DNA of 64,000 bases. Origin: Hyphomicrobiales bacterium (lineage in GTDB: Bacteria; Pseudomonadota; Alphaproteobacteria; Rhizobiales; Aestuariivirgaceae). A program made the translations under genes and the position numbers. This document shows, in pieces, positions 44,244 to 53,145 of this stretch. The stretch is taken from assembly GCA_026990765.1 (NCBI GenBank), contig JALXCV010000151.1, positions 34,353 to 98,352 on the forward strand, written 5' to 3'. Under the pieces are notes generated by a model that worked only from the letters and a program-made list of their open reading frames with translations, had not been told where the DNA came from and did not search any database. Position 1 is the stretch's first letter. Every line of letters starts with the position of its first letter.

Positions 44244-45242
44244 ATGCAGATACTCAAAACAGCTGTAATTGCAGCAGGTCTTGTTGCACTCACCACAACT
44301 GGTGCCCTTGCAGATTCAAACTGTGATGAAGGTGAAGTTGTAATCAAGTTTTCCCATGTAACCAATACCGACAAGCATCCCAAGGGAATTGCGGCCACCT
44401 TGCTGGCCAAAAGGGTGAATGAGGAAATGAATGGCAAGGCCTGTATGCAGGTATTTCCAAATTCCAGCCTGTATAATGATAACAAGGTGCTTGAAGCCCT
44501 GTTGAATGGAGATGTCCAGCTGGCAGCTCCTTCACTGTCAAAATTTGAAAAATTTACCAAAAAATTCCGTATCTTCGACTTGCCGTTCATGTTTGCTGAT
44601 ATCAATGCAGTTGACAAGTTCCAGAACTCGGCAGCTGGTCAGAAACTAAAGGATTCCATGTTGCGTCGTGGCCTCAAAGGCCTGGCTTTCTGGCATAATG
44701 GCATGAAACAAATGTCAGCCAACCGCCCATTGATCAAACCTTCTGACGCCAAGGGCCTCAAATTCCGGGTGCAGAATTCAGATGTTCTGGTAGCCCAGTT
44801 CAAGCAGCTTGGCGCCAACCCCCAGAAAATGTCATTCAAGGAAGTTTATGGTGCCTTGCAGACCAATGTTATTGATGGTCAGGAAAACACCTGGTCAAAC
44901 ATCTATGGCAAGAAATTCTTTGAAGTCCAGGACGGTGTTACCGAAACCAATCACGGCATTATTGATTATCTGGTTGTTACCTCAACCGAATGGCTGGACA
45001 GTTTGAAACCGGATGTACGTGACCAGTTTCTTAAAATCCTTGCAGAAGTAACCGCTACCCGCAACAAGGAATCAACCGCGGTTAATGAAGCCAACAAGCA
45101 GAAAATGATAGCATCTGGTGGTAAGGTTCGCACTTTGACTCCAGAACAGCGTCAGGCATGGGTTGATGCCCTGAAACCTGTCTGGAAACAGTTTGAAGGC
45201 GATGTTGGTGCTGACCTGATCAAGGCAGCCCAGGGAAAATAA
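44244..45242 (+). CDS. dctP: TRAP dicarboxylate transporter substrate-binding protein
   Basis: Signal peptide, IKFSHVTNTDKHPKGIAATLLAKRVNEE; LKFRVQNSDVLVAQFKQLGANPQKMSFKEVYGALQTNVIDGQENTWSNI; start ATG 44244 after GGAGG. Confidence 0.95.
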   Translation: MQILKTAVIAAGLVALTTTGALADSNCDEGEVVIKFSHVTNTDKHPKGIAATLLAKRVNEEMNGKACMQVFPNSSLYNDNKVLEALLNGDVQLAAPSLSKFEKFTKKFRIFDLPFMFADINAVDKFQNSAAGQKLKDSMLRRGLKGLAFWHNGMKQMSANRPLIKPSDAKGLKFRVQNSDVLVAQFKQLGANPQKMSFKEVYGALQTNVIDGQENTWSNIYGKKFFEVQDGVTETNHGIIDYLVVTSTEWLDSLKPDVRDQFLKILAEVTATRNKESTAVNEANKQKMIASGGKVRTLTPEQRQAWVDALKPVWKQFEGDVGADLIKAAQGK

Positions 45243-45308
45243 CAGGCAAACTTCTGGAGTGGTGAGTATGGCGCACCACTCCTTTTTACTTCTCAGGGGA
45301 GGGAGAAC

Positions 45309-45935
45309 ATGAATAGCTTGTCGGAAAAAATAGACGGTTTTGAAGAAACCCTGATAGCTGTTTTTCTGGGATTGATGACCCTTATCACTTTTGCCAATGT
45401 GATAGCCCGTTATGTTTTTAACGAAAATATTCTTTGGGCGCTGGAGGCAACGGTATTCCTGTTTGCCTGGCTGGTACTGCTTGGGGCTTCTTATGCGGTC
45501 AAGCACTCTGTTCACATCGGTGTTGACGTAGTTGTGCATATGATGCCGCGGAAAATCCGTAAAATCATGAATTTACTGGCAGCACTGGCCTGTATTTGCT
45601 TTGCCCTGTTACTGTTTAAGGGCAGTTGGGATTACTGGTATGCTTTTGCTACCAAGCGGGCTTTTCTTGAGACCAATGATATTCCGATGCCGCAATTCCT
45701 CACCTTTCTGGAAGACTGGGTCAATTATGGTGAGCATTATGAAAAACTTCCCCGTTTCATCCCCTATGCAGTGTTACCAATATCAACGGCCCTGTTAACA
45801 TTTCGATTTGTTCAGGCAGGTTACCGTATAATTACTGGCAGGCAGGAAATGCTGATAGCCTCGCATGAGGGCGAAGACCTTTATGAAGATGCAGCAAATC
45901 TTCCCCATCCTGACCACACTAAAGACAAGGGTTGA
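45309..45935 (+). CDS. dctQ: TRAP transporter small permease
   Basis: DctQ-type LITFANVIARYVFNENILWALEATVFLFAWLVLLGASYAVK. Confidence 0.93.
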   Translation: MNSLSEKIDGFEETLIAVFLGLMTLITFANVIARYVFNENILWALEATVFLFAWLVLLGASYAVKHSVHIGVDVVVHMMPRKIRKIMNLLAALACICFALLLFKGSWDYWYAFATKRAFLETNDIPMPQFLTFLEDWVNYGEHYEKLPRFIPYAVLPISTALLTFRFVQAGYRIITGRQEMLIASHEGEDLYEDAANLPHPDHTKDKG

Positions 45936-47314
45936 AAACAATGGAAGTTGCACTGCTTTTTGCCCTGATTATCGGTCTGATGCTGATTGGTGTACCGATA
46001 GCTGTGTCGCTTGGACTTTCAAGTATCATTTTCCTTGTAGTCTATTCTGGCGGTTCTCTGGCATCTGTTGCCCAGACATTATTCTCGGCATTTGATGGCC
46101 ATTATACCCTTCTGGCAATTCCATTTTTTATTCTGGCCTCAACTTTCATGTCAACCGGTGGGGTAGCGCGCCGGATTATTCGCTTTGCCATTGCTGTTGT
46201 CGGGCATTTTCAGGGGGGGCTGGCGATCGCATCGGTTTTTGCCTGCATGATGTTTGCCGCCCTTTCCGGTTCTTCTCCGGCCACTGTGGTGGCGATTGGA
46301 ACAATTGTAATCGCCGGAATGCGCCAGGTTGGATATACGAGAGACTTTGCAGCAGGCGTTATTTGTAATGCCGGCACACTGGGTATCCTGATCCCGCCAT
46401 CGATTGTGATGGTGGTCTATGCCGCTGCAACCGATGTGTCGGTTGGCCGGATGTTCCTTGCCGGTGTAGTTCCCGGCCTGCTTGCCGGATTCATGCTGAT
46501 GGGTGGTATCTATATTGCCGCCAAGGTAAAAGGCTTGCCATCACAGCCATGGGCTGGCTGGGGTGAAGTTTTTGCATCGGCTCGTGATGCTGTCTGGGGT
46601 CTGCTTTTGATCATAATCATTCTGGGTGGTATTTATGGCGGTATCTTTACCCCGACAGAAGCAGCTGCTGTTGCCGCGGTTTATTCATTCATAATAGCCA
46701 ATTTTGTCTATCGCGATATGGGGCCTCTCAATACTGGTGAAGGCACAAGTCATTCTCTCAGGCAAAAACCTTTCAGCCTGATAACGGTGTTTGTTCATCC
46801 TGATACCAAGAAAACCCTGTTTGAAGCCGGCAAACTGACCATTATGCTGATGTTCATTATTGCCAATGCGCTGATCCTGAAACATGTACTGACCGAAGAG
46901 CGTATTCCCCAGATTATTACCGAGGCAATGCTGGCAGCCGGATTCGGCCCCATAATGTTCCTTGTCGTTGTAAATATTATCCTGCTGATTGGTGGCCAGT
47001 TCATGGAACCATCAGGCTTGCTGGTAATTGTAGCTCCATTGGTATTTCCCATCGCCATGAAACTGGGGATTGATCCTATTCATCTGGGCATTATCATGGT
47101 GGTGAATATGGAAATTGGCATGATAACCCCGCCGGTTGGCCTTAACCTGTTTGTCACTGCAGGGGTTGCCCAGATGTCGGTAATGCGAATTGTCAGGGCA
47201 GCAGCTCCATGGGTCGGCATCATGTTTATCTTCCTGATCCTGGTAACCTACATACCCTGGATTTCCACATGGCTGCCAACCTTGATGATGGGGCCGGAAA
47301 TAATAACCAAATAA
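45932..47314 (+). CDS. dctM: TRAP transporter large permease
   Basis: DctM signatures AALSGSSPATVVAIGTIVIAGM, GTLGILIPPSIVMVVY, ITPPVGLNLFV. Confidence 0.96.
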   Translation: MKTMEVALLFALIIGLMLIGVPIAVSLGLSSIIFLVVYSGGSLASVAQTLFSAFDGHYTLLAIPFFILASTFMSTGGVARRIIRFAIAVVGHFQGGLAIASVFACMMFAALSGSSPATVVAIGTIVIAGMRQVGYTRDFAAGVICNAGTLGILIPPSIVMVVYAAATDVSVGRMFLAGVVPGLLAGFMLMGGIYIAAKVKGLPSQPWAGWGEVFASARDAVWGLLLIIIILGGIYGGIFTPTEAAAVAAVYSFIIANFVYRDMGPLNTGEGTSHSLRQKPFSLITVFVHPDTKKTLFEAGKLTIMLMFIIANALILKHVLTEERIPQIITEAMLAAGFGPIMFLVVVNIILLIGGQFMEPSGLLVIVAPLVFPIAMKLGIDPIHLGIIMVVNMEIGMITPPVGLNLFVTAGVAQMSVMRIVRAAAPWVGIMFIFLILVTYIPWISTWLPTLMMGPEIITK

Positions 47315-47386
47315 ATCGATGTTCCACAAAAAACAAAAACCGCCGACAAATTGTCAGCGGTTTCCGGAGCCTCCCGTTTGACTGTT

Positions 47387-47423
47387 ACCGCAAAAGCCGA
47401 CTCAAAGCTTTTGCGGTTTTTTT
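47387..47423 (+). terminator. Rho-independent terminator downstream of dctM
   Basis: ACCGCAAAAGC-CGACTCAAA-GCTTTTGCGGT followed by TTTTTT; a second hairpin (AACCGCCGAC...GTCAGCGGTT) lies just upstream near 47337-47362. Confidence 0.9.
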
Positions 47424-47433
47424 GTTAAATAAC

Positions 47434-47604
47434 TTATTTAACAGAAGCCAGGCCGGCACTGATGCTGCCGAAAATGCTGCCCAGATAGGTTTTGATTGTA
47501 GGCATGAATGCAACAATACCAAGGGCGGTAGCAGCGGCAATCAAACCATATTCAATTGCGGTTGCGCCTGATTCATCTTTAAGAAAAGCTGTAAATTTAG
47601 TCAT
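47434..47604 (-). CDS. Flp/Tad-type (class IVb) prepilin, 56 aa, not in the ORF track
   Basis: Minus-strand translation MTKFTAFLKDESGATAIEYGLIAAATALGIVAFMPTIKTYLGSIFGSISAGLASVK*; G|ATAIEYGLIAA prepilin cleavage motif; GGAGTACTAAAC before ATG. Confidence 0.93.
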   Translation of the reverse strand: MTKFTAFLKDESGATAIEYGLIAAATALGIVAFMPTIKTYLGSIFGSISAGLASVK

Positions 47605-48152
47605 GTTTAGTACTCCTTACTATTAACTCGTTTTAGACAACACCTGGTCCAATATTGGGAACGTTTGTTTGTTTGGTAAGTTGTCCCTGAACCACGATCG
47701 ACACTACGGCCAGCGTCTTAACAACTGGTAAATTGGGGGAGTTATTGGCTGAAATCCGCTGTAAACAGCAAAGCGTGGTAAATGAACTCCTAACCGGATT
47801 TATGAATATCAGCCTATCTGTATTCTTGCCCGTCCGATTGCCGGGTTTCGTCAGTTTCCTGGTGTTCCAGGACAAGTCACCGGCTTTTTTGCGATTGCTG
47901 GTTGTTATTCTCCATTTCCTTACTCTGCTGAAAATCTCCATATAATCTGCTCTTGCAGAACTGTTTTTGAACCATGAACCAGCAGATTCTAATATTAGTA
48001 ATGCTCTCAACAACAACCCGTTCAGCAAAGATTGCAACATGAACACCAGATTAACGGCACATTCAGGCTGCATTGGTTTTCGCTCAGCTATAATGCAGAC
48101 AATATCAGGAATAAAAACCACCGCTAAAGCAAAGCTGCATCAGGAGGTCACA

Positions 48153-48350
48153 ATGATTACACGCATAACAATTACAGCACTTGCCAGTGTTATTCTGGCT
48201 GCAGCCGCTTACGGGATCGCTCCTTCAAAGCCAAAAACAGCAATTCTGGTACCGGTTAAATCCACTATTATCGAGAAGAACCAGGCCTGGCCGGTAAAAG
48301 GCTTTATCTCTATGGACCCTTGTGCTTCCAGTTTCTGTCAGAACGTCTGA
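48153..48350 (+). CDS. Small secreted/membrane hypothetical protein (65 aa)
   Basis: MITRITITALASVILAAAAYGIAPSKPKTAILVPVKSTIIEKNQAWPVKGFISMDPCASSFCQNV; AGGAGG ribosome binding site, signal-like N-terminus, terminator directly downstream. Confidence 0.65.
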   Translation: MITRITITALASVILAAAAYGIAPSKPKTAILVPVKSTIIEKNQAWPVKGFISMDPCASSFCQNV

Positions 48351-48385
48351 CCCGGTTTTTCAGTTCAAATCTCCCCAGCACTGTG

Positions 48386-48413
48386 ACCCCTCATCATTGA
48401 GGGGTTTTTTTTA
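48386..48413 (+). terminator. Rho-independent terminator
   Basis: ACCCCTCA-TCAT-TGAGGGGT followed by TTTTTTTA. Confidence 0.92.
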
Positions 48414-48587
48414 TTGTCTGACTGGAAGGTTTCAGAAGCTGTAGTTAAATATGAATGCAGTATGAATGATCTGTTCAGCTATCATTGTGATTGGCTTGCC
48501 TAATATTAACACATCAGGTCATGAATACAGACAAGTGTTTCTGGTCATGGCCTTCCATTTCAGCTTTAAGCCGAGTGGATTATGATA

Positions 48588-48661
48588 TACCGGGGGTTGT
48601 CTCGTGAACGACATGACCCTTCCGCCCCCTCTCGCCATGCGTATCATGGATGCCCCCGGTA
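48588..48661. ncRNA. Candidate structured RNA/leader element
   Basis: Outer inverted repeat TACCGGGGG (48588-48596)/CCCCCGGTA (48653-48661) enclosing CCATG-CGTAT-CATGG and a GTCTCGTGAACGAC-type hairpin, about 175 nt upstream of the CpaC-N-like gene. Confidence 0.35.
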
Positions 48662-48836
48662 ATTTTCCCAAACTGCTGTTTTTTCATTTCAGTCAGGTCT
48701 GATCGGTTAAATTCTGCTGAAATGATCAATAATCTATCTGTTTGTAAGACTTCATTCACCATTTTGGGATGAAATACATAACATGTAGGCAAATTTGAAA
48801 ATTCATTGCCTGTTTGTATTTTTCAGGAGTTGGCTT

Positions 48837-49346
48837 ATGAGCAGCAACACAACCATTTCACTTAAAGGCAGGGTAACAAGCATCCATGCTGGAATCTGGT
48901 TCTTTATCTCAATTATTATGAGCAGTCTGCTCAGCCCGGGTGCCGCAATTGCGGAAAGTAACATTACTATTGTTGCTGACCAGGCAAAGATCGTGAAGAT
49001 TGCCGGTGAGGTGTCAACTGTGATTGTGGGCAATCCCGCATTTGCTGATGTTTCAGTACAAAAGAGCTATATCATCGTCCATGGTCGCAATTTTGGTCGC
49101 ACCAATATTCTGGTCCTTGATGAGAATGGCAACAAGCTGGCAGATTTGCATGTAAATATTACCCGTGGCCCCAACAGAAATGTTGCTGTTTTCCGGGCTG
49201 GTCTGAAAGCATCATATGCCTGCTCGCCGCGTTGTGAAAGCACATTGCAGGTAGGCGATGACAAGGATTATTTTGAATCGGTACACCGTTCAATCACAAC
49301 CAAGATGTCCCTGGCTCAGCAGGCTGCCCAGATTACCCAGAAATAA
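48837..49346 (+). CDS. Pilus assembly protein N-terminal (CpaC/RcpA N-domain-like) secreted protein lacking a secretin domain
   Basis: ITIVADQAKIVKIAGEVSTVIVGNPAFADVSVQKSYIIVHGRNFGRTNILVLDENGNKLADLHV matches the T2SS/T3SS pilus N-domain pattern; start ATG 48837 after AGGAG. Confidence 0.82.
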   Translation: MSSNTTISLKGRVTSIHAGIWFFISIIMSSLLSPGAAIAESNITIVADQAKIVKIAGEVSTVIVGNPAFADVSVQKSYIIVHGRNFGRTNILVLDENGNKLADLHVNITRGPNRNVAVFRAGLKASYACSPRCESTLQVGDDKDYFESVHRSITTKMSLAQQAAQITQK

Positions 49347-49355
49347 TCTGTACTC

Positions 49356-49386
49356 ATGGCCGGTTTCAATAACCGGCCATTTTACT
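49356..49386 (+). terminator. Hairpin terminator downstream of the CpaC-N-like gene
   Basis: ATGGCCGGTT-TCAAT-AACCGGCCAT followed by TTTTAC. Confidence 0.75.
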
Positions 49387-49561
49387 ATTTGAAATATACA
49401 TAAAATTTGAATTGTTTTTTTCACTTAATATCAGTTTGTCTTTGATATTAAAGGGTTCGATAAATCCGTGGTGAGTGAAAAACATATATTTAGCAGGCTT
49501 TGCCCGGATTGATTTGGACTTATGTATCGGTGAGATACAGGTGTAGCGGGAGAGCGTTGAG

Positions 49562-50146
49562 ATGTTTCTTGGTATTAACAGAGTTTTCAAAAAACTGAGA
49601 AAACCCTTTAACAGGGATGAAAGTGGAGTGGCAGCAGTTGAATTTGCCATGGTCGGTGGGCCGTTTCTGTTCATGTTGCTGGCAATTTTTGATTTTGGGA
49701 TAATGCTGGTAGCTGAATATGCGGTTGAACAAAATGTTGCCAATGCAGCCCGGCTTATTCGTACCGGCCAGATCCAGTTAAAGAAAAATGGTCATACTGA
49801 TACAATCGGTCATTTCAAGGATCAGGTTTGTGGAAATCTGGGTGCCTGGCTTGATTGTAAAAACCGTCTGTACATTGACGTTCGCAATTTTAAAGATTTT
49901 GATGATATCAATCTTCCCCCGGCGCAAAAAGCCAATGGTGATCCCAGCGATGCCATCTCCATCAATGCCAAATATGAACCAGGTGCTGCTGAACGTGTTG
50001 TAACAGTTAGGGTTTACTACAAGTGGGATATGTTTGTACCCGGACTGCCCAAATTGCTGGATGCAACCAGTGCCAGTGGCAGAAGTTCTCACCTGTTATC
50101 TGCAGCAGCCACTTTTCGTAATGAACCCTTCTCAGATGGTTCTTGA
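49562..50146 (+). CDS. TadE/TadG-like pseudopilin family protein
   Basis: DESGVAAVEFAMVGGPFLFMLLAIFDFGIMLVAEYAVEQNVANAARLIRTGQIQ TadE-like motif. Confidence 0.9.
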   Translation: MFLGINRVFKKLRKPFNRDESGVAAVEFAMVGGPFLFMLLAIFDFGIMLVAEYAVEQNVANAARLIRTGQIQLKKNGHTDTIGHFKDQVCGNLGAWLDCKNRLYIDVRNFKDFDDINLPPAQKANGDPSDAISINAKYEPGAAERVVTVRVYYKWDMFVPGLPKLLDATSASGRSSHLLSAAATFRNEPFSDGS

Positions 50147-50802
50147 AACTTGGTTTGTTACTTTTGAAAGGGCATAAGGCAATGAATAATTCAGTAAAAA
50201 CAATGAAGAACAAACTGACCGGTTTTGTTAAGCTTCTGAATAAAAACTACAAGCATGATGACAAGGGTGTGGCCGCAATTGAAATGGCTCTGATTTTCCC
50301 GGTCATGGCATTATTGTTTATCGGAATGATTGATCTGACGGACGGTCTGTCGGCGTCGCGCAAAACCACAATAACGGCCAATACTCTGGGTGACCTGATT
50401 ACCCAGACTGACGGAACTGTTAACAAGGCGCAGTTAAACGGTATCTTTGAAGCATCAGAAGAAATAATGAAACCATATGATACCACCAAGGTCGGCCTGG
50501 AAATCTATGGATTTACTCCAGATGCTGGCGGCAATCCGAAACTTGACTGGTCCTATAAAAAACCGGGTGGACCTAATTGTGGTGGTGCACCAGCCGCTGG
50601 CGCCCAGATGAAACTGCTAATGTCCCAGGGCAATGATGTTGTAGTTTCACGCACATGCTTCAATTACAAATATATTCTCAGCAATCTTGCAGGTGGCAAT
50701 TATATTCTTGGTGGTCTGTTTACTTCCAGCGGTATTACCTTAAAGGAAGAAATGATCCTGCGTCCCCGCAAGACCCTGCGTCTGCAATGCTCTAACTGCT
50801 AG
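50143..50802 (+). CDS. TadE/TadG-like pseudopilin family protein
   Basis: DDKGVAAIEMALIFPVMALLFIGMIDLTDGLSASRKTTITANTLGDLITQTDGTV. Confidence 0.88.
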   Translation: MKLGLLLLKGHKAMNNSVKTMKNKLTGFVKLLNKNYKHDDKGVAAIEMALIFPVMALLFIGMIDLTDGLSASRKTTITANTLGDLITQTDGTVNKAQLNGIFEASEEIMKPYDTTKVGLEIYGFTPDAGGNPKLDWSYKKPGGPNCGGAPAAGAQMKLLMSQGNDVVVSRTCFNYKYILSNLAGGNYILGGLFTSSGITLKEEMILRPRKTLRLQCSNC

Positions 50803-50824
50803 TTGGACAATAGTCTCAAGCTTG

Positions 50825-50857
50825 AAGGCCTCATGTGATAAACATGGGGCCTTTTTT
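50825..50857 (+). terminator. Rho-independent terminator after the TadE-like genes
   Basis: AAGGCCTCATG-TGATAAA-CATGGGGCCTT followed by TTTTAT. Confidence 0.88.
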
Positions 50858-50955
50858 ATATAGCTGCAACTGGTCAGGTTTGAAGAAACTTGCTTCAACT
50901 GATTAAAGCCTGTTATATCTCAACTTCTGTCAAAAATAGAAAAACAGGGAAGAAA

Positions 50956-52134
50956 ATGATGATCAAGAAGCTGCTTGCAGCAGGTATAGGCCTTGCAATG
51001 ATGACCGGTACTGCACTGGCTGGTGAGGTAAAAATCGGATTTATTACCACACTGACAACTCCGGCTGGAATAATAGGCAAGGATATGAAAAAAGCCATTG
51101 AGCTGGCTGTTGAGCAAATGGGCGGCAAGATGGGTGGGCTGGACGTCAATCTGATTATTGAAGATGATGGTTTCAAACCCGATATTGGCAAACAGAAAAC
51201 TGACAAGCTGGTCAAGCAGGACAATGTTGATTTTGTTGCCGGATATATCTGGAGTCATGTGCTGCTGGCATCGCGCAAATCAGTACTTGATGCCGGTAAA
51301 TTTCTGATTTCCTCCAATGCCGGACCTTCACCTATTGCCGGGAAACTGTGCAATAAAAACTTTTTTTCAACCTCCTGGCAAAATGATCAGACACCCATGG
51401 CTATGGGTGAGGTTCTGAATCAGAAAAAGGTCAAGTCAATCTATATTATTGCTCCAAATTATGCAGCCGGCAAAAATATTGTGGCAGGCGTTGAGCGAAC
51501 CTATAAGGGCAAGATTGTTGGCCGGGACATGACCAGATGGCCGCAACAGCTTGACTTTTCAGCCGAATTGGCAAAAGCTAGCGCTTCTGGTGCCGAGGCA
51601 ATTTTCATCTTTTATCCAGGCAAAGCAGGCGGTGCTTTCTTCAAGCAATATGAGCAGGCCGGTTTGCGTGGTAAAATCCCGCTCTATTCGGTATTTACTG
51701 TAGATTCTATTGCACTGGGCAAATTTCAGAAAGCCAATATGCAAGGGGTTCTTGGGTCCCAGATGACCAATTTCTGGGCGCCTGATCTGGATACGCCCCA
51801 GAATAAAAAGTTTGTTTCTGCATTCAAAAAGAAATACGGCACATACCCGTCATTTTATGCTGCCCAGTCATATGACAGCATGTTCCTGATCAAATCAGCT
51901 GTTGATGCTGTAAACGGGGATCTGAGCAAAAAGGATGAAATGCGCGCTGCCATGCGTTCGGCCAGCTTCCCGTCGGTTCGTGGCAAATTCACCTATGGCA
52001 AGAATGGCATGCCCATACAGAATTTTTATCTGCGTGAAGTGACCAAAGACGCAGATGGTGTCTGGACCACAAGGATTGTCTCAAAGGTTTATGAAAACCA
52101 CCAGGACCCATATGTTGGTGAATGCAAACCTTGA
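50956..52134 (+). CDS. ABC transporter substrate-binding protein (LivJ-like, Peripla_BP_6)
   Basis: Signal peptide then EVKIGFITTLTTPAGIIGKDMKKAIELAVEQMGGKMGGLDVNLIIEDDG; heads a LivHMGF set. Confidence 0.93.
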   Translation: MMIKKLLAAGIGLAMMTGTALAGEVKIGFITTLTTPAGIIGKDMKKAIELAVEQMGGKMGGLDVNLIIEDDGFKPDIGKQKTDKLVKQDNVDFVAGYIWSHVLLASRKSVLDAGKFLISSNAGPSPIAGKLCNKNFFSTSWQNDQTPMAMGEVLNQKKVKSIYIIAPNYAAGKNIVAGVERTYKGKIVGRDMTRWPQQLDFSAELAKASASGAEAIFIFYPGKAGGAFFKQYEQAGLRGKIPLYSVFTVDSIALGKFQKANMQGVLGSQMTNFWAPDLDTPQNKKFVSAFKKKYGTYPSFYAAQSYDSMFLIKSAVDAVNGDLSKKDEMRAAMRSASFPSVRGKFTYGKNGMPIQNFYLREVTKDADGVWTTRIVSKVYENHQDPYVGECKP

Positions 52135-52220
52135 ATAATCCGATCTGATAACAAGCTCATGCGATCTTGCAAGGTCGCATGACATTGATGCCTCCTTTCA
52201 TACAGACAGCAAAAATACCA

Positions 52221-53144
52221 ATGGATTTAACACTTCTGACGATCCAGTTTATGAATGGCCTGCAACTGGGTGTTTTGCTGTTTATGCTGGCCGCCGGATT
52301 GTCGCTGACATTCGGTATCATGGATCTGGTAAATCTGGCCCATGGCTCCTTCTATATGGCCGGGGCCTTCATATCTGCTTCAATTATCTTCTGGACCGGA
52401 TCATTTGTCTGGGGCGTATTGCTGGCAATACCGCTGGTTGGCCTGCTTGGGCTTGTAACCGAATTTCTGGTTATCCGGCATTTATATTCTCGCAGTCATC
52501 TTGACCATGTGCTGGCAACCTTTGGCATAATTCTGGTATTTGATTCACTGGTCCATATTTTTTGGGGATCAAACGGCATTTCAGTGCCCTTGCCGGTCTG
52601 GCTGGATGGGCAGGTGGAGATATTTACCGGTATGGTTTTCCCCACCTTCAGACTGGTAATAATCATTACCGGCCTGTTAATGGCGGTCGGATTATATATT
52701 CTGGTCAATCATACCAGGCTTGGCATGCTGATCCGCGCCGGTGCATCTGACCGGACAATGGTGTCAGCACTTGGCATAAATATCCAGCTGCTGTTTGCCA
52801 TGGTATTCACCCTTGGCGCCGTACTGGCAGCTATTGCCGGGATGCTGATAGCACCGATCACCGAAGCCTCGATCGGCATGGGTGGGCAGATTATTATTAC
52901 CGCCTTTGTGGTTGTGGTTATAGGCGGGGTTGGCTCGATGAAAGGCGCTTTTGTTGCTGCCATGCTGGTCGGCCTGATTGATACGCTTGGCCGCTCTTAC
53001 CTCGATGATTTGTTCAAGCTGGTAATGTCACCTGGAGCTGCTGAAACAGCAGCTCCGGCCATCTCGGCCATGGCAATCTATATATTGATGGCTGCAATTC
53101 TGGCAGTCAGGCCACAAGGCCTGTTTCCGCCAAAGGTCAGATGA
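52221..53144 (+). CDS. Branched-chain amino acid-type ABC transporter permease (LivH-like)
   Basis: LQLGVLLFMLAAGLSLTFGIMDLVNLAHGSFYMAGAF; start refined to MDLTLL at 52221. Confidence 0.94.
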   Translation: MDLTLLTIQFMNGLQLGVLLFMLAAGLSLTFGIMDLVNLAHGSFYMAGAFISASIIFWTGSFVWGVLLAIPLVGLLGLVTEFLVIRHLYSRSHLDHVLATFGIILVFDSLVHIFWGSNGISVPLPVWLDGQVEIFTGMVFPTFRLVIIITGLLMAVGLYILVNHTRLGMLIRAGASDRTMVSALGINIQLLFAMVFTLGAVLAAIAGMLIAPITEASIGMGGQIIITAFVVVVIGGVGSMKGAFVAAMLVGLIDTLGRSYLDDLFKLVMSPGAAETAAPAISAMAIYILMAAILAVRPQGLFPPKVR

Positions 53145-53145
53145 A

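Noticed and set aside
47633-48121. 162-aa minus-strand ORF in the pilin spacer
   Set aside because: No signal, domain or ribosome binding site support; composition looks non-coding and it spans several inverted repeats.
48580-48792. 70-aa minus-strand ORF (ends GGIHDTHGERGRKGHVVHETTPGIS)
   Set aside because: Overlaps the structured element; no recognised family, so it is mentioned as an alternative but not called a gene.
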